Shown: in pieces, positions 1-8,943 of the stretch
Numbering within the stretch: position 1 is the stretch's first letter
How the letters are laid out: the number at the start of each line of letters is the position of its first letter
Assembly (NCBI GenBank): GCA_003314535.1
Contig: POSG01000013.1
Coordinates: forward strand, 1 to 64,000
Length of the DNA: 64,000 bases
Source: Geobacter sp.
Lineage (GTDB): Bacteria; Desulfobacterota; Desulfuromonadia; Geobacterales; Geobacteraceae
Direction: 5' to 3'
The notes under the pieces: generated by a model
The model's database searches: none
What the model was told of the DNA's origin: nothing
Seen by the model: the letters and a program-made list of their open reading frames with translations, nothing else
Made by a program: the position numbers and the translations under genes

Positions 1-1
1 G

Positions 2-376
2 CACAAGTGGCAGGTAGCGCCGAACGACGGCTGGAGCGGCTGGGCCTCGATGGGCGGCTGGGTGGATTCGCCGGTTGTGGCACGGAACGCGGACGGCAGG
101 CTCGAACTCTTTGTCATAGGCTCGGATCATGCCCTGTGGCACAAGTGGCAGGTGGCGCCGAACGACGGCTGGAGCGGCTGGGCCTCGCTTGGCGGCTGGA
201 TAGACCGCCTGGCGGCGGGGCAGAATGCGGACGGCCGCCTGGAATTGTTCGCCAGGGGGGCTGATGGCGGGTTGTGGCATATCTGGCAGGTGGCGCCGAA
301 CGACGGCTGGAGCGGCTGGGCATCGCTTGGCGGCTGGATCGACCTGCTTTCGGTTGGCCAGAATGTTCTCGGCTGA
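2..376 (+). CDS. PLL/tectonin-type beta-propeller repeat protein, 5' truncated
   Basis: The C-terminal end of a larger protein; the start lies before the window. The visible part has nearly identical 46-residue repeats of the form LWHKWQVAPNDGWSGWASLGGW. These resemble the DUF346/PLL-like lectin repeats that build beta-propellers, so a sugar- or surface-binding role is plausible but not shown. The repeats are also nearly identical as DNA (138-bp period), which points to recent duplication or gene conversion. It ends with a TGA at 374-376. The gene downstream starts about 250 bp later on the same strand and need not be linked. Confidence 0.75.
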   Translation, partial: HKWQVAPNDGWSGWASMGGWVDSPVVARNADGRLELFVIGSDHALWHKWQVAPNDGWSGWASLGGWIDRLAAGQNADGRLELFARGADGGLWHIWQVAPNDGWSGWASLGGWIDLLSVGQNVLG

Positions 377-630
377 GAAGTAATTCCGCGCGGGGGTGAT
401 ATCCCGTCAACCGGCGCCCCCGCGATTCCTTCCATCGAAAGGCCACTTGGCCTGCTTCCCTGCTCCTCCCGAAAAACCTTTCAGAAAGCCCGCCAGTACT
501 TGACATGTTGCCTTATCTGCGGATACTGTTGACCGCGGGTTCAATGCATTTTCTTTCCGGACTGATTGCCGGAAACCCGGGCATGCCCTGATTTCCAGGT
601 TCTTCACATCTGCGGAGGGGTGGAGTTTTT

Positions 631-1812
631 ATGATTTTCAAGGGAATAACGGGGAATATCCTGATATTCGGCCTGGTGAGCTTTCTGACCGATTTTTCCA
701 GCGAGATGATCTATCCGCTCCTCCCGGTCTTCCTGACAACAGTGCTCGGCGCCGGACCTGCTTTCCTGGGCGTCATCGAGGGAGTGGCTGAATCCACTGC
801 CTCGCTTCTGAAGCTCGTGTCAGGGATAATTTCCGACCGCGTGGGGGACAGGAAGAACCTCGTCCTTTCCGGCTACGGTATCTCTTCCTTTTCCCGCCCC
901 CTCATAGCTGCGGCGACCGCACCGCTGGCGGTCCTTTTCATCCGTTTCGCCGACCGGGTCGGGAAGGGTATACGGACATCTCCCCGGGACGCGCTTATTG
1001 CCGACTCGGTCGATCCTGCACACCGTGGCAAGGCATACGGCTTTCACCGTTCGATGGACCATGCAGGGGCGATCGTGGGGCCGCTGACGGCGACTCTCCT
1101 GCTTGCCTACGTTGCACGTGGCAACCTTCGAACGGTATTCTGGCTCTCAGCCATCCCGGGCGTGCTGGCGGTGCTCCTGATCGTCTTCAAGGTCAGGGAG
1201 GTGGAGAGGAAAAAGGTGTCTTCGGACGGGAGCTTTCTGCGGGTATTGCCCAAGGGCAGGCTCAGGACTTACATAATAATCCTCTTCACCTTCACCCTGG
1301 GGAATTCCTCCGATGCATTCCTGCTGCTGAAGGCTGGCCAGCTCGGAGTCAGGCCGGCAGTTATTCCGTTACTGTGGGCCTTCTTCCACGTAGTCAAGAT
1401 GTTGGCTTCTATGCCCTTCGGCGCGCTATCGGACAGGTTGGGGCGGCGGAGCATGATAGTTTCCGGGTGGGCGGTCTATGCCCTGACGTATATCGGCTTT
1501 GCCTTCGCGGCCAGTGAACTGCATGTCTGGCTGCTCTTTGCCTTCTACGGCCTGTTCTACGGCCTGACAGAGGGGGTGGAAAAGGCGCTGCTGGTCGACA
1601 TTGCCGGCCCTGGGGAACGCGGAGTCGCTTTTGGCTGGTACAATTTTGCCATAGGTATCGGCGCTTTGCCGGCCAGTCTGCTGTTCGGCCTGATCTGGCA
1701 GGCGGTGAGCCCGGTGGCAGCCTTCGCCTTCGGGGCATCCCTGGCAATGGTGGCGGCAATCCTTTTGCTGCTGTTGCTGAAGCCGGTTCGGCCTGCAGGG
1801 GTCAATGCCTGA
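631..1812 (+). CDS. MFS transporter
   Basis: A 393-residue protein of about 12 hydrophobic segments, the normal length for a major facilitator superfamily transporter. Motif A is seen in both halves (SDRVGDRKNLVLSG near residue 69 and SDRLGRRSMIVSG near residue 270). The RTSPRDALIADS stretch after the second loop is typical of a subgroup of uncharacterised bacterial MFS proteins. The start is chosen because a GGAGGGG element lies about 10 bases upstream. It converges on the FecR-like gene with a shared terminator hairpin between them. The substrate cannot be read from the sequence. Confidence 0.85.
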   Translation: MIFKGITGNILIFGLVSFLTDFSSEMIYPLLPVFLTTVLGAGPAFLGVIEGVAESTASLLKLVSGIISDRVGDRKNLVLSGYGISSFSRPLIAAATAPLAVLFIRFADRVGKGIRTSPRDALIADSVDPAHRGKAYGFHRSMDHAGAIVGPLTATLLLAYVARGNLRTVFWLSAIPGVLAVLLIVFKVREVERKKVSSDGSFLRVLPKGRLRTYIIILFTFTLGNSSDAFLLLKAGQLGVRPAVIPLLWAFFHVVKMLASMPFGALSDRLGRRSMIVSGWAVYALTYIGFAFAASELHVWLLFAFYGLFYGLTEGVEKALLVDIAGPGERGVAFGWYNFAIGIGALPASLLFGLIWQAVSPVAAFAFGASLAMVAAILLLLLLKPVRPAGVNA

Positions 1813-1824
1813 ACGCGGATACGC

Positions 1825-1853
1825 AATGGGCGGGTCTTTTCGACCCGCCCATT
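1825..1853. terminator. bidirectional terminator hairpin
   Basis: A perfect inverted repeat (AATGGGCGGGTC / GACCCGCCCATT) with a 5-base loop sits between the convergent MFS and FecR-like genes and could end transcription from both sides. Confidence 0.7.
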
Positions 1854-1876
1854 CGCCGCAACACGGCTATTGAAGG

Positions 1877-4168
1877 CTATTGCCTCCAGCCTGTTCCTTC
1901 CCTCATCTGCCGTCCCGGGTTCGCTGCCGGCGGCACTCCCTGGTCCGGGTTGTCTTTTTTCACCGCATTGCCAGGGGTTCTCACCTGCTCTTCAATCCTG
2001 GGCTTTGCGGGCTGTTGAGGCTGCTGGCGTTCGATCCGTGCCGGCTGGGCCGGGGCAGCCGGGGCGGCCGGCGCTGCCGGGCGGCCGCGGAACTGTTGTG
2101 GCGGAGTCGCGGGCTGCCTCACCACAGGGGCGGGGGTTGGCTGTGGCGCCTGCATTCGAACCGGTTCCTGCGGCGTCTGAACACGAGCCGGAGTCTGTGG
2201 AATTCTCTCGCGTTTCATCTCAGGGCCGCGGGATTGCGGAAGTGTCGCCTGCTGTTTCACCGTTTCGGGTTTGGGCATCTGACGTTCGGTGCGTGCTGGC
2301 CGGGCCTGGGGCTGTGCCGGCGCGCCCGGGGTCAACGGGCGATTGCGCACTGGGGCTGAGGGCTGCCGGACCTCAGGCGCTGCTGCCGGCTGTGGTGTCT
2401 TTGCCTGCGGCTGCGATGGGGTATTGGGGACTGGTCGTGTCGGCTGCGGAGCCTGTACTCGAACCGGCGCCTGAGGGGCCTGGACCCGAGCCGGCGTCCG
2501 TGGTGTCGCCTCGCGCTTCATCTCGATGCTGCGGGGCTGCTGCTGGCGCTGGGGCTGCGCCGGGATGGCCGGCTTGGCCGGTTGGCTGCGGAACTGCTGG
2601 CTTGGCACAGCGGGCTGAGCCGGAGTGGCCGGGACAGCCGGCGTTGCCGGGCGGCCGCGGAACTGCTGGCCCATAGCCGCAGGCTGCTTCATCATCTTCT
2701 TTCTGGCTTCTTCTTCCTGCCGGAACTTTTTCTGGGTTTCCGGGAAGTATTCGGGTTTCTGCTCCCGTTGCAGACGCTTCGGTTGTTCGCCTTTCGTGGC
2801 CGGCATTTCCCGTAACGTTTGCCCGGGGGCGAATACGGACCCCCGCTGATCGGGGACCACTCCGCGCTGCTTTTTGAGGCTCTCCACGGTGGTCATACGT
2901 ACCCGTTCGGGAGGGAGCTTGCTTTTTGGAATGGTCCTGATCGCCGGGGACAATGTTGCCCGCTGCGGCTTGAAGGTCGGCGGGCCGACCACTGCGTCCT
3001 TTCTGGCAAACGGATTTTCGTTTACCCGGTACGCGGTTTTCCTGCCGGTCAGGAACGTATCCCGATGCTGCACGGTAACCGCGTTTTTCACGTTCATGTT
3101 GCGGAAGCTGAAGCTTGCGCCTGCCAATCCGACAGTAAGGTTGGCAGAGGTGACCGTGTCCGGGCTGTAACGACGCCTGGCGTAATACCTGTCTCCCGGC
3201 CCCAGGGGTACCCATGAGACTTCGGTCGGCGTATGCACCCAGCCCACATACCCCGGCGCCCAGTAGACCTGCCCGCGACGCGGAGGGACCCAGCACCAGC
3301 CGGCTTTCCTGAGGTAGATCCACCTGCCGTAATGGTAGGGCGCCCATCCCCACGGTTCTCCGGAAATCCAGACATAATCTCCGCCGACCCAGACCCACCG
3401 GCCGATGCGGTATGGCGCCCAGCCCACGGAAAGGGATACCCTCGGCGCCCAGACGTAACCGTAATCCGATGCATAGAGCCACGTGCCGTTGCTGTCGAAG
3501 TCGTAAACGTAATCATCCAGCTCTTCCGGCAGATAGCGGAGGCTCTGACCTCCATCGGCCAGCAGCCTGTCGCGGTCCCTGTTCCATTGTTCCCATTCGT
3601 CCGGAGAGCTTAGGGGGAGGAATTCCGCGGCCAGATCCTCGCTGATTCTCAGGGTGTTGCCGGCGGTAACGCGGATTTTGCCGTTTCTGGTTTCTACGTA
3701 AGCTTCGCCGCTCAGAACGGAGATTTCCGTGGCTCCGCTTTCAGACACATCGATCATGACCAGTGAATTATCGTAACAGCTGATGGAGCTCAGGGGGGTA
3801 TCTACCTGGATGTGTTCAATGCCGTATCGGCGGTTGTTGATGTAAGAGCGGCCACCATTGAGGTAGAACTGGAAGGACTCCTCTCCCAGAGAGAGAATGT
3901 CAAAAGATGTCGCAGCATCCAGCCGTATCACCACACCCCCAAGGATCTGGACTTCACTTCTCCCCCCGGAAGGAACCCATATGCGGTCTCCTTCCTGCAG
4001 CGGGGTGTTCACCGCGGCCGGGAACCAGTCATCAGGGCTGTCTTTCGTGCTGATCTGGACATCGCCTTTCATATAGCCGATCCGGGCTTTTTCCAGGTCC
4101 TGGGAGAAAGCTGCGGTCGGAACCAGGATCAGCAGCATCAGGATCAGACCTATCCATTTCTTGCCCAT
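1877..4168 (-). CDS. FecR / DUF6600 domain envelope protein with Pro/Gln-rich tail
   Basis: 763 residues. An N-terminal signal peptide (MGKKWIGLILMLLILVPTAAFS) points to export. Residues about 30-190 read as a FecR-type domain (KGDVQISTKD, LQEGDRIWVPSGGRSEVQ, VDTPLSSIS, VLSGEAYVE). Residues about 215-345 carry repeated aromatic segments (GTWLYASDYGYVWAPR, GWAPYHYGRWIY, GWCWVPP, WAPGYVGWV) that match DUF6600. From about residue 400 the protein becomes low-complexity, rich in Pro, Gln, Ala and Arg with repeated PATPAVPATPAQPA-like units. Such proteins are usually periplasmic or cell-surface, of unknown function. RBS AAAAAGGAGAAAC precedes the ATG. The long opposite-strand frames here reflect the skewed composition and are not genes. 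Confidence 0.85.
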   Translation of the reverse strand: MGKKWIGLILMLLILVPTAAFSQDLEKARIGYMKGDVQISTKDSPDDWFPAAVNTPLQEGDRIWVPSGGRSEVQILGGVVIRLDAATSFDILSLGEESFQFYLNGGRSYINNRRYGIEHIQVDTPLSSISCYDNSLVMIDVSESGATEISVLSGEAYVETRNGKIRVTAGNTLRISEDLAAEFLPLSSPDEWEQWNRDRDRLLADGGQSLRYLPEELDDYVYDFDSNGTWLYASDYGYVWAPRVSLSVGWAPYRIGRWVWVGGDYVWISGEPWGWAPYHYGRWIYLRKAGWCWVPPRRGQVYWAPGYVGWVHTPTEVSWVPLGPGDRYYARRRYSPDTVTSANLTVGLAGASFSFRNMNVKNAVTVQHRDTFLTGRKTAYRVNENPFARKDAVVGPPTFKPQRATLSPAIRTIPKSKLPPERVRMTTVESLKKQRGVVPDQRGSVFAPGQTLREMPATKGEQPKRLQREQKPEYFPETQKKFRQEEEARKKMMKQPAAMGQQFRGRPATPAVPATPAQPAVPSQQFRSQPAKPAIPAQPQRQQQPRSIEMKREATPRTPARVQAPQAPVRVQAPQPTRPVPNTPSQPQAKTPQPAAAPEVRQPSAPVRNRPLTPGAPAQPQARPARTERQMPKPETVKQQATLPQSRGPEMKRERIPQTPARVQTPQEPVRMQAPQPTPAPVVRQPATPPQQFRGRPAAPAAPAAPAQPARIERQQPQQPAKPRIEEQVRTPGNAVKKDNPDQGVPPAANPGRQMREGTGWRQ

Positions 4169-4407
4169 TTTGTTTCTCCTTTTTCAAGCATCCCGTGCCG
4201 CATAGGCGATCATTTCTGGTTTTTCCGCCGCAGCCGGGGCGTTGCTTCTCTTTTGAATCCTCTGTCTCAAATATATACTTTGTTCAATCAATCGTACAAT
4301 GGTCTTTGCGGTTGACAGTACCGCAATATGTCTCAGGCGCGCGCTGCAAACGGTTTTACCTTGCGGCCTGCGTTGACTCGCCACCGTTTCCTGTTATCCT
4401 GTTGATC

Positions 4408-5478
4408 ATGCCGACCACCATTCTGGAGACATTTTCAGTTTCACGGCTGGACATTCTCAACCCGGAAGGGGATTGTGATGAAGAACTCCTGCCCCCCCTT
4501 TCAAAGGAAGAGATAGTGCGCCTGTACGAGCTGCTCGTCCTGTCGCGCGCCTTTGACGAAAGAGCTCTGAGCCTGCAGCGCGAAGGGCGTATCGGGACCT
4601 ATCCGTCGATCCGCGGCCAGGAGGCGGCGCAGGTGGGAAGCGCTTATGCCCTGCAGCCGGCAGACTGGATATTCCCTTCATTCCGGGAGACAGGGGTTCA
4701 CCTCACCATGGGCTATCCCCTTGCCAGCCTGTTCCAGTACTGGGCGGGCGACGAGCGGGGGCTTGTCTGCCCCGAAGGGCTCAATATCCTTCCGGTCAGC
4801 GTTTCCGTGGGGACCCATCTGCTCCATGCCGTCGGCGCCGCCATGGGCGCGCGTTATCGCAATGAAAGCATCGTGATGGCCGCCTATTTCGGGGACGGAG
4901 CGACCTCGAAGGGGGATTTCCACGAAGCCTTCAACTTTGCCGGCGTCTACCGGCTGCCGGTGGTTTTCATCTGCCAGAACAACCAGTGGGCCATTTCCGT
5001 GCCCCGGGGAAGGCAGACCGCTGCGCAGACTCTCGCCCAAAAAGCCCTTGCGTACGGATTCGACGGCATCCAGGTGGACGGCAACGACGTGTTCGCGGTC
5101 TACCGTGCGACAAGGGATGCGGTGGATCGCGCCAGGGGGGGAGGCGGGCCTACGTTCATCGAATGTTTTACCTACCGCATGTCCCATCATACGACATCTG
5201 ATGACGCTGACAGGTACCGCAGTCGGGAAGAGGTCGAGGAGTGGAAAAGCAAAGACCCGATCCTGAGGCTGGAGCGGTTCATGGAAAAGAGGGGCCTGGC
5301 GGGGGAGGCTGCCCGGCGCGAAATTGGCCAGCGCACCCGCACGGCAATCGACGAGGCGGTGCGGGCTGCCGAACGCATGCCGCCTCCGGAACGACGGGAC
5401 CTGTACCGGTCGGTTTACGCCGAGTGCACCCCGAGGCTGGCACAGGCGATGGAGGGCGGGGGCAATGGCGACGCTTAA
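4408..5478 (+). CDS. 2-oxo acid dehydrogenase E1 component, alpha subunit
   Basis: 356 residues. Thiamine-diphosphate-dependent subunit of a pyruvate/branched-chain 2-oxo acid/acetoin dehydrogenase complex, which decarboxylates the 2-oxo acid and passes the acyl group to lipoyl-E2. The TPP motif GDGATSKGDFHEAFNFA begins at residue 162 and ends in QNNQWAIS; the phosphorylation-loop region RMSHHTTSDD is present. The frame is open from 4195, but family alignment supports the ATG at 4408 (MPTTILETFS). It overlaps the E1-beta start by 14 bases, so the two are translationally coupled. The substrate (pyruvate or branched-chain) is not decided by the sequence. Confidence 0.9.
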   Translation: MPTTILETFSVSRLDILNPEGDCDEELLPPLSKEEIVRLYELLVLSRAFDERALSLQREGRIGTYPSIRGQEAAQVGSAYALQPADWIFPSFRETGVHLTMGYPLASLFQYWAGDERGLVCPEGLNILPVSVSVGTHLLHAVGAAMGARYRNESIVMAAYFGDGATSKGDFHEAFNFAGVYRLPVVFICQNNQWAISVPRGRQTAAQTLAQKALAYGFDGIQVDGNDVFAVYRATRDAVDRARGGGGPTFIECFTYRMSHHTTSDDADRYRSREEVEEWKSKDPILRLERFMEKRGLAGEAARREIGQRTRTAIDEAVRAAERMPPPERRDLYRSVYAECTPRLAQAMEGGGNGDA

Positions 5479-6427
5479 CATGGTCCAGGCCGTCAACCTG
5501 GCTCTCCGCGAGGAAATGGAGCGTGACGACCGTGTCCTGATCCTGGGTGAGGACGTGGGGCAGGACGGCGGCGTTTTCAGGGTCACCGAGGGACTCCTGG
5601 ACCGGTTCGGCAAGGGTCGGGTCGTGGATACCCCCCTGGCCGAATCAGCCATTGTCGGTACGGCCATCGGCCTGTCCCTCTATGGCCTCAGGCCGGTGGT
5701 GGAAATCCAGTTCCTGGGCTTCATCTACGCCGCTTTCGACCAGATCTTCGCCCACGCCGCGCGCTACCGGAACCGTTCCCGTGGGCGGTATACCTGCCCA
5801 CTGGTCATAAGGGCGCCATACGGTTCAGGGATCAAGGCCCCGGAACTTCATGAGGAAAGCAGCGAAGCGTTCTTCTGCCACATGCCCGGGATCAAGGTTG
5901 TCGTGCCCTCAGGGCCCCATGCCGCCAAGGGGCTCCTCCTGTCGGCCATCCGGGACCCGGACCCGGTGCTGTTCCTGGAGCCGACCCGCCTGTACCGCCT
6001 GATCCGCGAAGAGGTTCCGGAAGGGGAATACACCATCCCCATCGGCAAGGCCCGGGTCGCCAGGCAGGGGGATGACGTCACGGTCATCGCCTGGGGCAGC
6101 ATGCTGGAGCGGGTGATGAAGGCGCTGGAGCCCTTCAATGCCGAGATTATCGACCTTCTCACCCTTTCGCCCTTCGACAGCGAGACGGTCCTGGGCTCGG
6201 TGGAAAAAACCGGCCGTGTCCTCATCGTTCACGAAGCGCCCAGGACCTGCGGTTTCGGAGCGGAACTGGCTGCCACGATTGCGGAGGAAGCCATGCTGTC
6301 GCTCCGCGCCCCGGTGTTGCGGGTGGCCGGGCCGGATGTGCCGGTGCCGCTTGCCAGGCTCGTTGATTACTATCTGCCCGATGCGGCGAGAATAACCGCT
6401 GCCGTCGAGGAACTGCTGAGGTACTGA
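5465..6427 (+). CDS. 2-oxo acid dehydrogenase E1 component, beta subunit
   Basis: 320 residues, the usual length of E1-beta. It begins MATLNMVQAVNLALREEM and carries the family features LGEDVGQDGGVFRVTEGL, DTPLAESAIVGTAIGL and EIQFLGFIYAAFDQI. It forms the alpha2beta2 E1 enzyme with the preceding gene. The frame is open upstream to 5324, but that stretch is the E1-alpha gene in another frame; the ATG at 5465 matches the family start. Four bases separate it from E2, consistent with one transcript. Confidence 0.92.
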   Translation: MATLNMVQAVNLALREEMERDDRVLILGEDVGQDGGVFRVTEGLLDRFGKGRVVDTPLAESAIVGTAIGLSLYGLRPVVEIQFLGFIYAAFDQIFAHAARYRNRSRGRYTCPLVIRAPYGSGIKAPELHEESSEAFFCHMPGIKVVVPSGPHAAKGLLLSAIRDPDPVLFLEPTRLYRLIREEVPEGEYTIPIGKARVARQGDDVTVIAWGSMLERVMKALEPFNAEIIDLLTLSPFDSETVLGSVEKTGRVLIVHEAPRTCGFGAELAATIAEEAMLSLRAPVLRVAGPDVPVPLARLVDYYLPDAARITAAVEELLRY

Positions 6428-6430
6428 GGC

Positions 6431-7594
6431 ATGCCCTACGAATTCATTCTGCCCGACCTGGGCGAGGGGATAACGGAAGCCGAGATCAGGAAATGGCTGG
6501 TCAGGGAAGGGGATTCCGTTGCCGAGCACCAGCCGGTGGTCGAGGTGGAGACGGACAAGGCGGTGGTGGAGGTGCCCACGCCCCGCACCGGCAGGGTCCT
6601 GGCCCTGTTGAAGGGCGAGGGCGAGGTGGTGCGCACCGGGGAGGTCCTCCTGGCACTTGCCCTGGAAGGCGAGGAGGAACGTCCCCGCTCCGTGTCGGTG
6701 GTGGGGGAACTTCCCGAAGCGGAAGAGCCTTCCCGTGAACGGGTCCTGGCCACGCCGGCGGTTCGGGTGCTGGCGCGGGAAAAAGGGGTCGCCCTGGAGG
6801 GGATTCCCGGCACCGGCCCGCGCGGAAGCGTGACCCGGGAGGACGTGCTGGCTGTCGTTGGCAGGGGCGGCGCAGCGGCTGACGAGTTCGGCCCGGTGGA
6901 GCGGGTTCCTTTCCGGGGTCTCAGGCGGACCATTGCCAGGAACCTCCTCAGGGCACACCAGATGTCCGTGTGCGTCACCGGCATGGAGGAGGTGGATGTC
7001 ACCGAGCTCTGGCAGTTGCGCATGCGGGAAAACGAGGAGGTGGGGAAGGCCGGGTTGCATCTGACTTTCTTCCCGTTCATCATCAAGGCTGTTCAGCATG
7101 CGCTGGCGGAGCATCCTCTGCTGAATGCATCCGTTGACGACGAAACGGATGAGATCATCCTCAAGAAATACTGCAACATGGGCTTTGCCGTCGATACTCC
7201 GGACGGCCTGATCGTGCCGGTTATCCGGGAAGTTGAAAAAAAGAGCGTCATCATGCTGGCCAAAGAGCTGCAGGACCTTTCGGAGCGGGCCCGGAACCGC
7301 ACCATCGCCCTGCCGGAGATGAAGGGGAGCAGTTTCACCATAACCAACTTCGGCCAGTTCGGCGGCGGGTTCGCCACCCCGATCATAAACTATCCCGACG
7401 TGGCCATCCTGGGGTGCGGCAGGATCGCCGACCGGCCCTGGGTGGTCAAAGGCGAGATCGCGATCCGGAAGATACTGCCGCTGTCCCTGACTTTCGACCA
7501 CCGGGTGACCGACGGCGGCGACGCAACCCGCTTCCTGAGCCGGGTTGCCCGTTTCCTGGAAGACCCGGCGCTGCTGTTCATCGAGAGCGTATGA
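6431..7594 (+). CDS. dihydrolipoamide acyltransferase (E2)
   Basis: 387 residues in three parts: an N-terminal lipoyl domain with lipoyl Lys43 in VEVETDKAVVEVPTP; a peripheral-subunit-binding domain about residues 107-142 (ATPAVRVLAREKGVALEGIP); and a catalytic domain ending in DHRVTDGGDATRF, where His357 and Asp361 are the likely active-site pair. There is a single lipoyl domain. No E3 (dihydrolipoamide dehydrogenase) gene lies nearby, so E3 must come from elsewhere. Its stop overlaps the next start (ATGA). Confidence 0.93.
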   Translation: MPYEFILPDLGEGITEAEIRKWLVREGDSVAEHQPVVEVETDKAVVEVPTPRTGRVLALLKGEGEVVRTGEVLLALALEGEEERPRSVSVVGELPEAEEPSRERVLATPAVRVLAREKGVALEGIPGTGPRGSVTREDVLAVVGRGGAAADEFGPVERVPFRGLRRTIARNLLRAHQMSVCVTGMEEVDVTELWQLRMRENEEVGKAGLHLTFFPFIIKAVQHALAEHPLLNASVDDETDEIILKKYCNMGFAVDTPDGLIVPVIREVEKKSVIMLAKELQDLSERARNRTIALPEMKGSSFTITNFGQFGGGFATPIINYPDVAILGCGRIADRPWVVKGEIAIRKILPLSLTFDHRVTDGGDATRFLSRVARFLEDPALLFIESV

Positions 7595-8943
7595 AAGAAC
7601 TGGAACGTCTTTTTTTCCCGAAAACCGTAGCACTGGTGGGGGCCTCCCCCGACGGGGCCAAGCTGGGCGGCATAGTTCTGCGCAACCTTCTGTCATTGAA
7701 GGGGAGAGTCTTCCCGGTCAATCCCCGTTATGATGAAATACTGGGGCTCCATTCTTTTCCGTCGGCCGGTTCTTTGCCTGAGCCGGTGGACCTTTCCATC
7801 ATCATGCGCCCGGCCGCCGAGGTGCCTGGAATCCTGGCGGAGCTCCGCGGCAAGACCCATTTCGCCCTTATCGTCAGCGCCGGTTTTGCCGAGACCGGCG
7901 CCGCCGGCCTCCAGTCAGAGATCGTCCGCATCGCTTCGGAGGCAGGGGTTCGTCTCGTGGGGCCCAATTGCCTCGGTGTTTACAACCCTTTCCACCGGCT
8001 GGACACCATGTTCCTGCCCCATGAAAGCATGAAGCGGCCCAAGCGGGGCAACGTGGCGGTGGTTTCCCAGAGCGGCGCCATGATGATCTGCCTGCTTGAC
8101 GCGATCCGGGTCGCCAACACCGGAGTTTCAAGAGCCGTCAATTACGGCAACGCAGCGGACCTCGACGCACCGGAGGTATACGAATACCTGGCGGACGACG
8201 ATGGCACCGCGGTCGTGGTCTCCTACCTGGAATCGGTCAGCGACGGGAGGAGGTTCCTGGAGGCGGCGCGGTTCCTGTCGCGGCGCAAGCCGCTCCTGGT
8301 GCTGAAGGCGGGAAAGGGGGAGGGCGGCAGTGCGGCGGCCTTTTCCCACACCGGCAGGCTGGCCGGCAACTACGGGGTTTTCCGGTCGCTGCTGGCCCAT
8401 TACGGAATCCGCGAGGTGGCGGGCTTCGACGAACTGCTGGATGCTGCCAAGGCCGTGTCCTACCAGCGTCCCGCTCCCGGAACGCGGGTCTGCATCATAA
8501 CCAACGGCGGCGGGTCCGGCGTCCTTGCGGCGGACGAGTGCGCGCGGCACGGCCTGCAGCTCGCCGGTCTCCCCGAAGATGTCCGCCAAGCCTTGAAAAA
8601 CACCTTTCCTTCATTCTACACCGTGGCCAATCCCGTCGACCTGACCGGCCAGGTGCGCGACGACGATTACCGGGAGGCCCTTTTTGCGTTGCGGGACCAT
8701 TTCGACGGGTTCGTGGTGATCGCCCTGACCGGTGTGGCCGGGGTCACGCTCAGGCTCGGAGACCACCTCCGGGAATTCCGTGAAACGGTCCGCAAGCCGC
8801 TGGTGGTGCACATCGCACAGGGCGGAGTGGCGCCCCGTCTCATTCCACTTGTGGAAAAGGCCGGCATACCCGTATATCCGTCTCCCGAACGGGCGGTTCG
8901 CGGCCTTGCCGCGCTGCTTGAAAGCGAGGGGAACCATGGATAG
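7591..8943 (+). CDS. NDP-forming acyl-CoA synthetase, alpha-type subunit
   Basis: 450 residues. CoA-binding Rossmann domain at the N-terminus (FFPKTVALVGASPDGAKLGG), then succinyl-CoA-ligase-like domains with GPNCLGVYNP, VSQSGAM and SHTGRLAGNYGVF, whose His is the phosphohistidine in this family. The reaction is acyl-CoA + ADP + Pi to acid + CoA + ATP. The ATG at 7591 overlaps the E2 stop and lines up with the family start; the longer open frame back to 7414 is E2 sequence out of frame. It is split from the ATP-grasp part, which is the next gene, as in archaeal two-subunit enzymes. Confidence 0.88.
   Translation: MKELERLFFPKTVALVGASPDGAKLGGIVLRNLLSLKGRVFPVNPRYDEILGLHSFPSAGSLPEPVDLSIIMRPAAEVPGILAELRGKTHFALIVSAGFAETGAAGLQSEIVRIASEAGVRLVGPNCLGVYNPFHRLDTMFLPHESMKRPKRGNVAVVSQSGAMMICLLDAIRVANTGVSRAVNYGNAADLDAPEVYEYLADDDGTAVVVSYLESVSDGRRFLEAARFLSRRKPLLVLKAGKGEGGSAAAFSHTGRLAGNYGVFRSLLAHYGIREVAGFDELLDAAKAVSYQRPAPGTRVCIITNGGGSGVLAADECARHGLQLAGLPEDVRQALKNTFPSFYTVANPVDLTGQVRDDDYREALFALRDHFDGFVVIALTGVAGVTLRLGDHLREFRETVRKPLVVHIAQGGVAPRLIPLVEKAGIPVYPSPERAVRGLAALLESEGNHG

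Noticed and set aside
2-340. Possible CRISPR-like direct repeats
   Set aside because: The repeats are in frame with a protein, are 138 bases long and lack spacers.
1870-2676. Long plus-strand frame of 268 codons opposite the FecR/DUF6600 gene
   Set aside because: It is the complement of a Pro/Gln/Ala-rich coding tail; its sequence is low-complexity Ala/Gly/Pro and has no RBS or domain.
5909-7696. 595-codon minus-strand frame opposite the E1-beta/E2 genes
   Set aside because: High-GC coding DNA leaves the opposite strand open. The plus strand here has clear E1-beta and E2 domains, and the minus frame resembles nothing.
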